DNA from: DAOVRD01 sp964521715 | GTDB taxonomy: Bacteria > Planctomycetota > Brocadiia > SM23-32 | Assembly (NCBI GenBank): GCA_964521715.1 | Contig: CAZFSS010000004.1 | Coordinates: 62,001 to 126,000 of the forward strand | Length of the DNA stretch: 64,000 nucleotides | Direction of reading: 5' to 3' | In this document: in pieces, positions 17,585-25,035 of the stretch | How the letters are laid out: every line of letters begins with the position of its first letter | How positions within the stretch are numbered: position 1 is the first letter of the stretch | Notes under the pieces: model-generated | Seen by the model: the letters and a program-made list of their open reading frames with translations, nothing else | The model's database searches: none | What the model was told of the DNA's origin: nothing | Made by a program: the position numbers and the translations under genes

Positions 17585-18385
17585 ATGTCGAGCGAACCGC
17601 AACACACCAGGCCCCTCCTGGCGTTCGACGTGGGCAACACGTCCGTGAAGGGCGCCGTGCGCACGGAAGGCGGCTGGCAGCAGGTCTGCCGCGTGGCCAC
17701 GGAGCCGACGGAGTCGCTGGCCCTGCGGCTGCGCGAAGCGCTTCCGAACGAGCCTCCCGGCTTAGCGCGGGAGGCGGAGTGCGTGGCGTGTTCCGTGCAA
17801 CCGGCAGCGAACAAGGGGCTCGAGTCCTTCTGGCGCGACGCGGGCGGCGCCGGCGAGGTCGGCTTCTTCGGCGCCGATCTGCCGATCCCCATCGAGGCGC
17901 GCCTGCGCGAGCCCGAGAAGGCCGGCCCGGACCGGCTGCTGCTCGCCCTGGGCGCCAGGACGATCCACGGCGCGCCCTGCATCGTGGTCTCGGCGGGGAC
18001 GGCCATCACGGTGGACTGGGTGGACGCGGAGGGCCGCTTCGCGGGCGGCGCCATTGCGCCGGGCTTCCATCTGGCCGCGCGGGCGCTTCACGAGTGCACG
18101 GCGCTCCTGCCCCTCGTCGAGCCCGCGGCCCGGCACGCCGAGGCCGGCCCGGCGGGGGCCGACACGCGCGGGGCCATCGAGCAGGGCGTCTACTGGTTCT
18201 GCGCGGGCGGGGTGCTGGCGCTGATCGGTCGCTATCGGAAGGCGTGGGACTGCCCGGGCGCGCCGGCCGTCTGCACGGGGAGCGACGCTGCCCTGCTGCT
18301 GCCCGCCCTGGGCCGGACGGGCGCGGTGCACGAGCCGGCGCTGCTGTTCAGGGGGATGGACGCCGCGCTCGGCCTGCCCGCCTAA
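17585..18385 (+). CDS. coaX: Type III pantothenate kinase
   Basis: A 266-residue ASKHA-fold kinase that phosphorylates pantothenate in the first step of coenzyme A synthesis. The phosphate-1 motif is LLAFDVGNTSVKGAV. The phosphate-2 region is CIVVSAGTAITVDWVDAEG, followed by GGAIAPGFHLAARALHECTA. EKAGPDRLLLALGA carries the conserved GxDR-type segment, which reads PDR. Type III enzymes are not inhibited by coenzyme A and need a monovalent cation. The ATG at 17585 gives the canonical N-terminus. The gene is convergent with the PAP2 gene, 53 bases away. Confidence 0.92.
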   Translation: MSSEPQHTRPLLAFDVGNTSVKGAVRTEGGWQQVCRVATEPTESLALRLREALPNEPPGLAREAECVACSVQPAANKGLESFWRDAGGAGEVGFFGADLPIPIEARLREPEKAGPDRLLLALGARTIHGAPCIVVSAGTAITVDWVDAEGRFAGGAIAPGFHLAARALHECTALLPLVEPAARHAEAGPAGADTRGAIEQGVYWFCAGGVLALIGRYRKAWDCPGAPAVCTGSDAALLLPALGRTGAVHEPALLFRGMDAALGLPA

Positions 18386-18438
18386 GGCCAGACCTCACCA
18401 CAGAGCTGTCGAGTTGCCGCCGTTTCGCTCTGCATTCT

Positions 18439-19425
18439 TCACTTGCCACTTGGCATTGCGTTATCGCCCAGGTGCCGCCAGCGTCTATACATCGCCTCCC
18501 CGACGGGCACGAGCAGCGCGGCCGTGGCGAGCCCGCCCAGGACGTCGACGGCGTAATGGTAGCCGCAGTACACGGTGGCCAGACAGAGCATGATGACGGC
18601 CACCAGGTGGAGCCACCGCACGCGCCTGAAGAAGGTCCAGCTAAACCAGAGCGCAGCGACCGCGACGGCCACGTGGCTGCTGGGAAAGGCGGCGCCGCCC
18701 TGGGGCTCCACGAGCTTGTAGACCAGCTTCATGACGCCGAAGAACGGGCCGGACTGGACCGTCTGCGGCGTGGCGCGCGGGCCGACGGCGGCCGTCGCTC
18801 CATGGAGGACAACGCCGGTCTGCGTCGCGTGCGGCCCCATGACGGGCAGGAAGACGTAGGTGAGGTAGCACAGGTAGAAGATGAAGCTCACAAGCGTGAG
18901 GTAGTGGAAGAACTGCCGCCTGTTCGTCAGGTAAAGGCCCATCCCGACGCCGAAGATCATGACGTAGTAGGAGAAGTAGAAGAGGTAAAAGGCCTCGCTG
19001 ACCCACATGTAAGGAGCGGCGGCCATGAAGGTCCTGCTCAACTGCGCGCCGAAGAGCCACTGGTCCAGGTCGATGAAGAAGCCGTCCTGCACGGTGGGAA
19101 CGAAGAGGCGGTCGAGCTTGTGCGTCTCGCAGTAGAGGAAAGTATAGAGGATCATGGGGTAGAAGGCGCGCAGCAGGGCCAGGAAGCCCGTCCTGCGCGG
19201 CGCGGCGGCGCGGATCAGCACGTGGTCGGCGACCAGCACGGCGGCGTGCGCCGCCAGAAGGAGCACCCAGGGCCGCTGCCCGCTGCCGTGGAAGAACAGG
19301 ATCAGCAGGCCCACCAGGACGATGTATCCCTGCGTGAGATAGTCCACGAGCCGGTAGTGGCGGAATGGGCCTTCGGGGCGTTCGGGGCCCAGCTCTAGTG
19401 GGCTGTCAAGGAAGTCGTCTTGCAT
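18439..19425 (-). CDS. PAP2-superfamily membrane protein, AUR1/inositol-phosphorylceramide-synthase-like
   Basis: A 328-residue polytopic membrane protein, the last gene of the sphingolipid locus. About six to eight hydrophobic segments are visible. The PAP2 catalytic motifs are FPSSHVAVA (residues 247-255) and GYHYAVDVLGG (288-298), giving His251, His290 and Asp294. Their spacing (39 and 4) equals the His/His/Asp triad I recall for yeast Aur1. A preceding VFLPVMGPHA resembles the Pro-x-GP segment of Aur1 and sphingomyelin-synthase-like proteins. Such enzymes move a phospho-head group from a phospholipid to ceramide. Alternatives are a lipid phosphatase or undecaprenyl-pyrophosphate phosphatase. 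The ATG at 19425 is chosen because the longer frame begins with GTG inside a 28-bp palindrome. It lies 121 bases after cerR. Confidence 0.85.
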   Translation of the reverse strand: MQDDFLDSPLELGPERPEGPFRHYRLVDYLTQGYIVLVGLLILFFHGSGQRPWVLLLAAHAAVLVADHVLIRAAAPRRTGFLALLRAFYPMILYTFLYCETHKLDRLFVPTVQDGFFIDLDQWLFGAQLSRTFMAAAPYMWVSEAFYLFYFSYYVMIFGVGMGLYLTNRRQFFHYLTLVSFIFYLCYLTYVFLPVMGPHATQTGVVLHGATAAVGPRATPQTVQSGPFFGVMKLVYKLVEPQGGAAFPSSHVAVAVAALWFSWTFFRRVRWLHLVAVIMLCLATVYCGYHYAVDVLGGLATAALLVPVGEAMYRRWRHLGDNAMPSGK

Positions 19426-19460
19426 TTTCGCACCTACTGCTCGATAGCGGCCGCGGCCCT

Positions 19461-19488
19461 GTAGGGGCACGGCGCGCCGTGCCCCTAC
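19461..19488. repeat. Perfect 28-bp palindrome
   Basis: GTAGGGGCACGGCG is followed directly by its exact reverse complement. The sequence lies in the 121-base gap between cerR and the PAP2 gene. Similar GTAGGGGC...GCCCCTAC palindromes are dispersed in many bacterial genomes. In RNA it would form a loopless or tight hairpin that could separate expression of the PAP2 gene from the upstream genes. It has no following T run. Confidence 0.85.
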
Positions 19489-19546
19489 GTATCAGTCCGC
19501 ACATGACACCGGCTGCAGAACGCAAGGTTGCTTGTTAAACAGGCCA

Positions 19547-20527
19547 CTAGAGCCATCCATTGCCCTCGTACCATTCGAGGGTCAGCCTTATGCCCTCATC
19601 GAGCGGGGTCGCTGCCACAAAGCCGAAATCACGCGCGGCGCGCTCCGTGGACGCGACCCATCCCGGCGCCGTGTACTCGGGGATCTTCGCCAGGTTCACG
19701 ATGCTGGGCCGGCCGGTGACCTTCGACCACAGACTGCGCGCCAGGCAGACCGGATAGAGCGCGAACGCCGGCACGTAGAGGCGGAACGGCTCGGTCCCCA
19801 TGGCTCCCGCGATCTTCGAGAGCAACTCCTGCTGGGTGCTGGGCTCCGGATGGGCCAGGTTGTAGACGCCGCCCTCGCAGGCTGCGCATTGCATGGCCCT
19901 CACCACCCCCTCGGCCACGTCCGGCGCGTATATGAGGCTGATGGGCTGCTTGCCACCGCTGATGAGGGGCGCGAATCCCTTGCGGACCGACTTGAAGGCC
20001 AGGAACAGGTCCGCGTCCCTTGGGCCGTAGACTGCGGCCGGCCTGAGGATGACGTAGGGCACGGCCTGTTGCCGGACGTAGCGCTCGCCCAGCAGCTTGC
20101 TCTCCCCGTAGGGCGTGACGGGGCGCGGCTCGCCCTCCTCCGAAGCCGGCGAGCCGGGCAGCGACGGTCCGGCGGCCGCGAGGGACGAGACGTAGACGAA
20201 GCGCCGCACGGCAGGCACGGCCATCTTGCACGCCTCCAGCAGGTTGCGGGTGCCGTCGGCGTTGACGGCGTAGTATTCCCCCTTCCGCACGGCCTTGGTC
20301 TTGCCCGCGCAATGGACCACGATCTGCGCGCCGTGGACGACGGCCTGCAGGAGCCGGACCGATTCGAGCGAGCCGTAACGGACGTCCACGCGCGGCAAGT
20401 GCCCTTCGATGAAGCGCGTGTCGCTCGTCCTCCTGAGCATGACGGAGACGTCGTGGCCGTCGAGCAGCAGCCGGTCCAGGATGTGGCTGCCGACAAAGCC
20501 GTTCGCTCCGGTCAGCAGGACTCTCAC
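19547..20527 (-). CDS. cerR: NAD(P)-dependent epimerase/dehydratase-family reductase, CerR-like
   Basis: A 326-residue extended short-chain dehydrogenase. The Rossmann nucleotide motif is VRVLLTGANGFVGSHILDRL at the N-terminus. The catalytic Tyr/Lys pair is in TPYGESKLLGERY, preceded by VYVSSLAAAGPS. In Caulobacter the ceramide reductase CerR is a member of this epimerase/dehydratase family and reduces the 3-keto group after N-acylation. Here the gene follows the N-acyltransferase by a four-base GTGA overlap. The GTG at 20527 is chosen because it creates that overlap and puts the Rossmann fold at the N-terminus. The frame is open upstream to 20620. The reductase role is inferred from gene order. 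A sugar-nucleotide enzyme is the alternative. Confidence 0.72.
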   Translation of the reverse strand: MRVLLTGANGFVGSHILDRLLLDGHDVSVMLRRTSDTRFIEGHLPRVDVRYGSLESVRLLQAVVHGAQIVVHCAGKTKAVRKGEYYAVNADGTRNLLEACKMAVPAVRRFVYVSSLAAAGPSLPGSPASEEGEPRPVTPYGESKLLGERYVRQQAVPYVILRPAAVYGPRDADLFLAFKSVRKGFAPLISGGKQPISLIYAPDVAEGVVRAMQCAACEGGVYNLAHPEPSTQQELLSKIAGAMGTEPFRLYVPAFALYPVCLARSLWSKVTGRPSIVNLAKIPEYTAPGWVASTERAARDFGFVAATPLDEGIRLTLEWYEGNGWL

Positions 20528-21639
20528 AGTGGCTTCTCGAAGATGCGGTAGGTCTTGGAGTGCTTCGCGCCCATCCGGTCCATGGCCCGGCGCAGGAGGA
20601 CGTTGTCCTCGAGGATCCACGAGAGCTCGGCGGATCGGTAGCCGCGCGGCAGCCCGTTCCGGAAGGTGTGGTAGACGAGCAGGATGTCGATGCCCCGTTT
20701 GCGGTGCTCGCGCACGACGCCCATGGTGAGGACCCTGACGCGGTGGATCTTGCTGCGCCCGAGGAGGATCGCGACCGCGCCGAACGGGAACAGGCGGCCC
20801 TTTGCCTTCTTGAAGAGGGGATTGTAGTCCGGCAGCGCCAGGGAGAAGCCGACCGCCTCGCCGTCGATCTCCGCGATGAGGGCGAGGGCCGGGTCCACGA
20901 TCTGCTTCAGGCTGTCCGCGATGAACCTGAACTGGCCCTCGGTCATGGGCACGAAGCCCCAGTTCTCATGCCACGCCTTATTGTAGACGGAGAACACCTT
21001 CCGCACATCCTCGTGGAAGTTGCGCATGTCGATGGTTCGCACCACCACGTTCGCGCGGTCCTGGAGCTTCCGGCTGAAGCGCTCGATGTAGTCCGGGATC
21101 GCTCCCTGGTATTCGTACTCGTATGCCACAAGGTCCTTTGCCGTCGAGTAGCCCAGCTCGGCCATGAAGTCCAGGTAGTAGGGCTTGGTGTAGGGCATCA
21201 TGATGGCCGGCGGCCTGTCGAATCCCCAGGCGAGGAAGCCGCACTCCTGGTTGGTGGAGAAGTTGAACGGGCCCCGTATCACGGACATGCCCTTCGCGCG
21301 GAGCCAGTCCTCGGCCGACTCGGTCAGGGCGCGGGCGACGTGCAGGCGCTCGACGCTCTCAAAGAAGCCGAAGAACCCCGTGCTCTCGCCAGCGAACTCG
21401 TTGTGACGTCTGTTGACGTGGGCCGTCATCCTGCCCAGCACGTTGCGCCGCTCGTCCAGCGCGAGCAGGTAGCGGACCTGTGTGAACTCGAAGATGGGGT
21501 TCTTGGGGCTGAAGAACTCCTTTCGCTCGGCCAGCATGTGGGGGACGAAGAGGGGGTCGCCGGCGTAGAGCTCGAGGGGGTACTCGATGAACCGTTGCAT
21601 CTGGCGCGGCGACGCGACCTCGGCGACTTCAACGCGCAT
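20524..21639 (-). CDS. cerS: GNAT-like N-acyltransferase, YghO/bacterial ceramide synthase (bCerS) type
   Basis: A 371-residue soluble protein with N-terminal YPLELYAGDPLFVPHMLAER and the stretch IRGPFNFSTNQECGFLAWGF followed by DRPPAIMMPYTKPYYLDF, characteristic of the YghO-like family. A GNAT-like C-terminal half includes ALIAEIDGEAVGFSLALPD and VLTMGVVREHRKRGIDILLV, with an RGIDILL acyl-CoA-loop-like segment. The Caulobacter bacterial ceramide synthase CerS (CCNA_01212) belongs to this YghO-like group, and N-acylates 3-ketosphinganine. The gene lies between serine palmitoyltransferase and the reductase, which supports that role. The ATG at 21639 gives the conserved N-terminus. The frame is open to 21972, but that extension is antisense to spt. 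The spt stop is 44 bases upstream. Confidence 0.8.
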   Translation of the reverse strand: MRVEVAEVASPRQMQRFIEYPLELYAGDPLFVPHMLAERKEFFSPKNPIFEFTQVRYLLALDERRNVLGRMTAHVNRRHNEFAGESTGFFGFFESVERLHVARALTESAEDWLRAKGMSVIRGPFNFSTNQECGFLAWGFDRPPAIMMPYTKPYYLDFMAELGYSTAKDLVAYEYEYQGAIPDYIERFSRKLQDRANVVVRTIDMRNFHEDVRKVFSVYNKAWHENWGFVPMTEGQFRFIADSLKQIVDPALALIAEIDGEAVGFSLALPDYNPLFKKAKGRLFPFGAVAILLGRSKIHRVRVLTMGVVREHRKRGIDILLVYHTFRNGLPRGYRSAELSWILEDNVLLRRAMDRMGAKHSKTYRIFEKPL

Positions 21640-21683
21640 CGGCAGGTCCTTTGGTAGACAGCCCGAGGCCCCGGCAGGTGGCG

Positions 21684-22889
21684 TCAGATGACGTGCAGCT
21701 CCCGCCCGACCTTCCCCATTTTGTCCAGGGCGAACGCTATCTGCTCGTCCGTGTGAGTGGCCATCAGGCTGACGCGCAGCAGGGCTTCGTTCGGCCCCAC
21801 GGCGGGGGGGACGGCCGGGTTGACGAAGATGCCCTCTTCTTCCAGGCGCTTGCACATCTTGAAGCACGTCATCATCTCGCCCACGTGAACGGGGATGATG
21901 GGCGTCTGGCAGTTCCCCACGTCGAATCCGAGCTCTTCCAGTCCGCTCTTCATCAGGCGCGTATTGTGCCACAGCTTCTCGATCCGCTCGGGCTCCCTGC
22001 GCATGATGCGGAGGGCCGCCAGCGCCGCCGCCGCGTTCGGAGGAGATATGCTCGCGCTGAAGATGAGGGCCCGCGAGTTGTGCTTGAGGTACTCGATCGT
22101 CTGCCGCTCGGACGCAATGAAGCCGCCGAGGGAGGCCAGGGATTTGCTGAAGGTCCCCATGATGAGCTGCACTTTGTCGGTCATCCCGAAGTGATCGCAG
22201 GTGCCGGCGCCCTCGCGGCCCAGCACGCCGATGCCGTGCGCGTCGTCCACGAGCACGGCCGCGCGGTACCGCTCGGCCAGCTCGGCTATCCTGGGCACGT
22301 TGGCGATGTCGCCCGTCATGCTGAAGACGCCGTCCACGGCGATGAGCTTGCCGGCTTCGAGGGGCAGGTCCTTCAGCCTGCCCTCCAACGCCTCCATGTC
22401 GTTATGACCGAACCGGACGAGCTTCCCGAAGCAGAGGCGGCACCCGTCCATGATGCTGGCGTGATCCTCCCGGTCGGTCATGACGTAGTCCCCTTTGCCG
22501 ACCAGGGCGCTGATGACGCCGAGGTTCACCTGGAAGCCCGTGGAATAGAGCACGGCGGCCTCCTTGTGGACCAGGTCCGCCAGCTCCTGCTCGAGCACAA
22601 GGTGGATGTCGAGCGTCCCGTTCAGGAAGCGGGAACCGGCGCATCCGGAGCCGTACTTCTCCGTCGCCCGCTTGACGGCCTCCTTGACCTCGGGATGGTT
22701 GACCAGGCCCAGGTAGCAGTTCGAGCCCAGCATCACCACCTTCCTGCCGTTCATCAGCACTTCGGTGTCCTGGGCCGATGAGATGGGGCGGAAATAAGGA
22801 TAGAGCCCGGCTTCCCGCACCCGGTCAGCATCCTTGAACTGCCGCACCTTCTTGAGCAACGGCAAGTTGTCGTCGTTCGATTGCTGCAT
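21684..22889 (-). CDS. spt: Serine palmitoyltransferase (alpha-oxoamine synthase)
   Basis: A 401-residue PLP enzyme of the alpha-oxoamine synthase family. It would condense serine with a fatty acyl thioester to 3-ketosphinganine, the first sphingolipid step. The PLP lysine is Lys249 in GTFSKSLASLGGF. That wording is typical of serine palmitoyltransferases. BioF and Kbl have GTLGKA. Other motifs are MLGSNCYLGLVNHPEVKEA, GSGCAGSRFLNGTLDIH, DHASIMDGC and VLVDDAHGIGVLG. The frame opens with TTG at 22931, but the promoter predicts a transcript start near 22926. The ATG at 22889, preceded by GGGG at 7 bases, is therefore chosen (ATG at 22910 is the alternative). It is the first gene of a four-gene locus. 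Confidence 0.9.
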   Translation of the reverse strand: MQQSNDDNLPLLKKVRQFKDADRVREAGLYPYFRPISSAQDTEVLMNGRKVVMLGSNCYLGLVNHPEVKEAVKRATEKYGSGCAGSRFLNGTLDIHLVLEQELADLVHKEAAVLYSTGFQVNLGVISALVGKGDYVMTDREDHASIMDGCRLCFGKLVRFGHNDMEALEGRLKDLPLEAGKLIAVDGVFSMTGDIANVPRIAELAERYRAAVLVDDAHGIGVLGREGAGTCDHFGMTDKVQLIMGTFSKSLASLGGFIASERQTIEYLKHNSRALIFSASISPPNAAAALAALRIMRREPERIEKLWHNTRLMKSGLEELGFDVGNCQTPIIPVHVGEMMTCFKMCKRLEEEGIFVNPAVPPAVGPNEALLRVSLMATHTDEQIAFALDKMGKVGRELHVI

Positions 22890-22932
22890 GCCGAATCCCC
22901 GCCGCAACATCTCCTCAGTTTCCGAAAGCAAT

Positions 22933-22961
22933 CAAATAACCCCTGGACGGGCAAATGTCAA
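22933..22961 (-). promoter_or_regulatory. spt operon promoter
   Basis: On the minus strand a perfect TTGACA (22956-22961) and TATTTG (22933-22938) are 17 bases apart. The predicted transcript start near 22926 removes the TTG at 22931 as a start codon. Confidence 0.6.
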
Positions 22962-23172
22962 GTCATGAGCCATGGCGAAGCGCGGGGAGAGGGGCCAGCC
23001 CTCCGCTGACAGCGGGAGGCGCGTGATCTCCCCAGACTGAGCGCGGGTCCGCGCGCGGGGCGGAGCACGGCAGCACGCTTCGGCCTGCAGCGACGTTCCA
23101 TCCGGCCGGGCAGGCGCTCCCGTGGGGCTCGCGTGAGGCGCTTGCGACGGCGCAACCAGAGGCCAAAACCGC

Positions 23173-23201
23173 TTGCGTTTGACTCCGCCGTTGTGTAACA
23201 T
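23173..23201 (+). promoter_or_regulatory. Candidate promoter of the coiled-coil/membrane-protein pair
   Basis: TTGCGT at 23173-23178 and TAACAT at 23196-23201 are 17 bases apart, about 70 bases before the ATG at 23272. The remainder of the 340-base divergent gap with spt shows nothing else I can name. Confidence 0.4.
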
Positions 23202-23271
23202 CGTAGGCGGATCAGGCGGTTCCGCCCCGGCGGGGTAGAGCGCCGTTTCGCCAAGGTCAAAAGGGGCTGCC

Positions 23272-24024
23272 ATGCCGGAGGAAACGTCCCCAAGAGCTGC
23301 GAGCGAGCAGGGACAACCTGCCACCGGTGGTCTGATGAAGAAGGTATTCGGCAAGAAGGGCAATCCCCCCAATCCGGGCCAGGATGAGGGGTCCCCCCGG
23401 CAGGGAATCGCCCACATCCCCGCGACCGTGCTCACCGTCGAATACGTGGATGACAGCGAGGGAATGGACTCGGCGCTTCGAGCCGTTAACGACCACGTGC
23501 GCAAGCTGGAGCAACAGGTGGGCGCCATCGAAGAGAGCCAGACTCGCATGGTCGTCGCCATCAACCAGCAGGCCAAGGACATAGTGAAGGCCATCGAGTC
23601 GATCGGCCGGCGCATAGACCGGCTCTACACGCGCATCAGCGAGTTGCTGGCGGGCGCGGAGGGCGAAGTCGCCACGATGCTGGAGGATGTCGAGGCGCCT
23701 GCGACGGCGCGCGAGGCGGCGGCCGGAGCAGTAGGCGGGGGGCTGCCGGCCGACGTCGCCGATGATCCCGACCACCAGAACGCCTGGCGGATCGCCCGCG
23801 TGCTGGCCGCCGACCTCGAAGCATACCACGAGGAAGCCGTCAAAGAGGGCGTCATCTACGGCACATTCTACCGCGTGCTCAAGGAACCCATAGAGAAGGC
23901 CCGGAGCACCTACGAGCAGCGCGTGAGCAAGGAGATCGCGGAGAACTACGACTACTTCTCCAAGGCCCTCGATGAGCTGATCGCTCGCAAGAGCATGGAG
24001 CTCAAGGAGGAAGGGCGGGTCTAA
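23272..24024 (+). CDS. Coiled-coil protein of unknown function
   Basis: A 250-residue soluble, acidic protein. Residues 1-60 are Pro/Gly-rich and probably disordered. Residues about 60-125 form a heptad-rich helix (DSALRAVNDHVRKLEQQVGA, then SIGRRIDRLYTRISELLAGA). A short Ala/Gly linker leads to a C-terminal helical domain (AWRIARVLAADLEAYHEEAV, then YERVSK-like repeats ending ALDELIARKSMELKEEGRV). A similar C-terminal RLARxLVxDI...LYEVLKEDIEKAR-type unit occurs in uncharacterised proteins of other bacteria, but I cannot name a function. It is followed after 10 bases by a polytopic membrane protein on the same strand, so the two may act together at the membrane. Confidence 0.7.
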   Translation: MPEETSPRAASEQGQPATGGLMKKVFGKKGNPPNPGQDEGSPRQGIAHIPATVLTVEYVDDSEGMDSALRAVNDHVRKLEQQVGAIEESQTRMVVAINQQAKDIVKAIESIGRRIDRLYTRISELLAGAEGEVATMLEDVEAPATAREAAAGAVGGGLPADVADDPDHQNAWRIARVLAADLEAYHEEAVKEGVIYGTFYRVLKEPIEKARSTYEQRVSKEIAENYDYFSKALDELIARKSMELKEEGRV

Positions 24025-24034
24025 GCTCCCGCGG

Positions 24035-24940
24035 GTGGGGTGTCCAATCCGTCGGCCTTCGCGGTTCGCCGCCGTGAGAGATGCATTCGTTTACATTGCG
24101 GTCGTCTTCTGCCTGCTCGCCGCTGCCACGGCGTCCACGGCAAGGGCCCAGGTGTACCAGGAGTACTCGGCCGCCGTAGACAAAGCCGGGAAGACCGCGC
24201 CCAAGGAAGCCCAGAAGGGGGCCGAGGAACGCCCCGTCGAACGGAAGGCCGAGGAGATCTCGCGAGAAGCGGCCGAGAAGCTCCGGGTCTTCGCAGGTCG
24301 CGTGGATAAGCATATCGAGGCGCTCGCCAGGGTGCGCCTGGTCGGGTGGATCGCCTTCGCCGCAATGGCGGCCGCCGGTTCCCTTTCGCTTCTGATGGGC
24401 TGGTCCCTGTTCGAGGCTTTCCTCACGCCTTTCACGTCCGTGTGGGGTCTGGCGACGGGCGGCTTCCTCGGTTTCTCCGCCCTGCAGGCTCTTCGACCCG
24501 AAGCAACGGAGGGCATGCAACTGGGCGCTCTGGCCGCCGGAGCCGTCGTGGGCCTGGCCGTCTACTTCTTCGCAGCGCGCAAGGCCAAACCCGTGGCCGC
24601 CTTCCTCGTGATCCTGTCGCCCTTTGCAATCCTCTCCTGCGTCCTGTTCCCCGTCAACGCTTCGCTCGGGATGATCGTCTTCCTGATCGGCCTGCTGGGC
24701 GGCGGGGCCACCATGATGTGGATGACCACGATGATCATGATGGCCACGGCCGTGTTCGGTGCTTGCTCTCTGATCGGCGCCTACGGCCTCCTGTCGTACC
24801 TGCTGCGCGCGCACGCGGAGTTCCTTAAGAACTCGTTCGCCTGGCTGCTGGAAGACCCCCTCTTCCTTCTGATCGTGTTCGTCGTTGTGACCTACTTTGG
24901 GCTGCACTTCCAGCATGCTTCGGCGCAACCGTCCAGGTGA
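24035..24940 (+). CDS. Polytopic membrane protein, DUF4203/TMEM198-like
   Basis: A protein of about 301 residues, frame opening at a GTG codon (24035) with a second in-frame GTG at 24074 that would give a cleaner signal segment, RDAFVYIAVVFCLLAAATA. A predicted signal peptide ends near ARAQVYQ. A charged helical stretch with repeated EK/AEK (KEAQKGAEERPVERKAEE) follows. Then about seven hydrophobic segments follow from residue 100 to 290, including a glycine-rich GLATGGFLGFSALQAL. The arrangement resembles bacterial DUF4203 proteins, but I am not certain of the family. The gene begins 10 bases after the coiled-coil protein. An extracytoplasmic charged domain in front of a membrane bundle suggests a sensor or scaffold, which is inference only. 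Confidence 0.65.
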   Translation: MGCPIRRPSRFAAVRDAFVYIAVVFCLLAAATASTARAQVYQEYSAAVDKAGKTAPKEAQKGAEERPVERKAEEISREAAEKLRVFAGRVDKHIEALARVRLVGWIAFAAMAAAGSLSLLMGWSLFEAFLTPFTSVWGLATGGFLGFSALQALRPEATEGMQLGALAAGAVVGLAVYFFAARKAKPVAAFLVILSPFAILSCVLFPVNASLGMIVFLIGLLGGGATMMWMTTMIMMATAVFGACSLIGAYGLLSYLLRAHAEFLKNSFAWLLEDPLFLLIVFVVVTYFGLHFQHASAQPSR

Positions 24941-25035
24941 GGGCCGGCCCGGCCCGAGCCGAAATGCTCGCCCCTTCTGGGGCAACAACTGCACAAGGCT
25001 TATGATCCGACCGCCTGAACAGGGGGGGCCACATC

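Noticed and set aside
22889..22931. TTG at 22931 as the start of spt
   Set aside because: The promoter -10 element at 22933-22938 puts the transcript start at about 22926, so this codon would not be in the mRNA. The ATG at 22889 has a ribosome-binding site.
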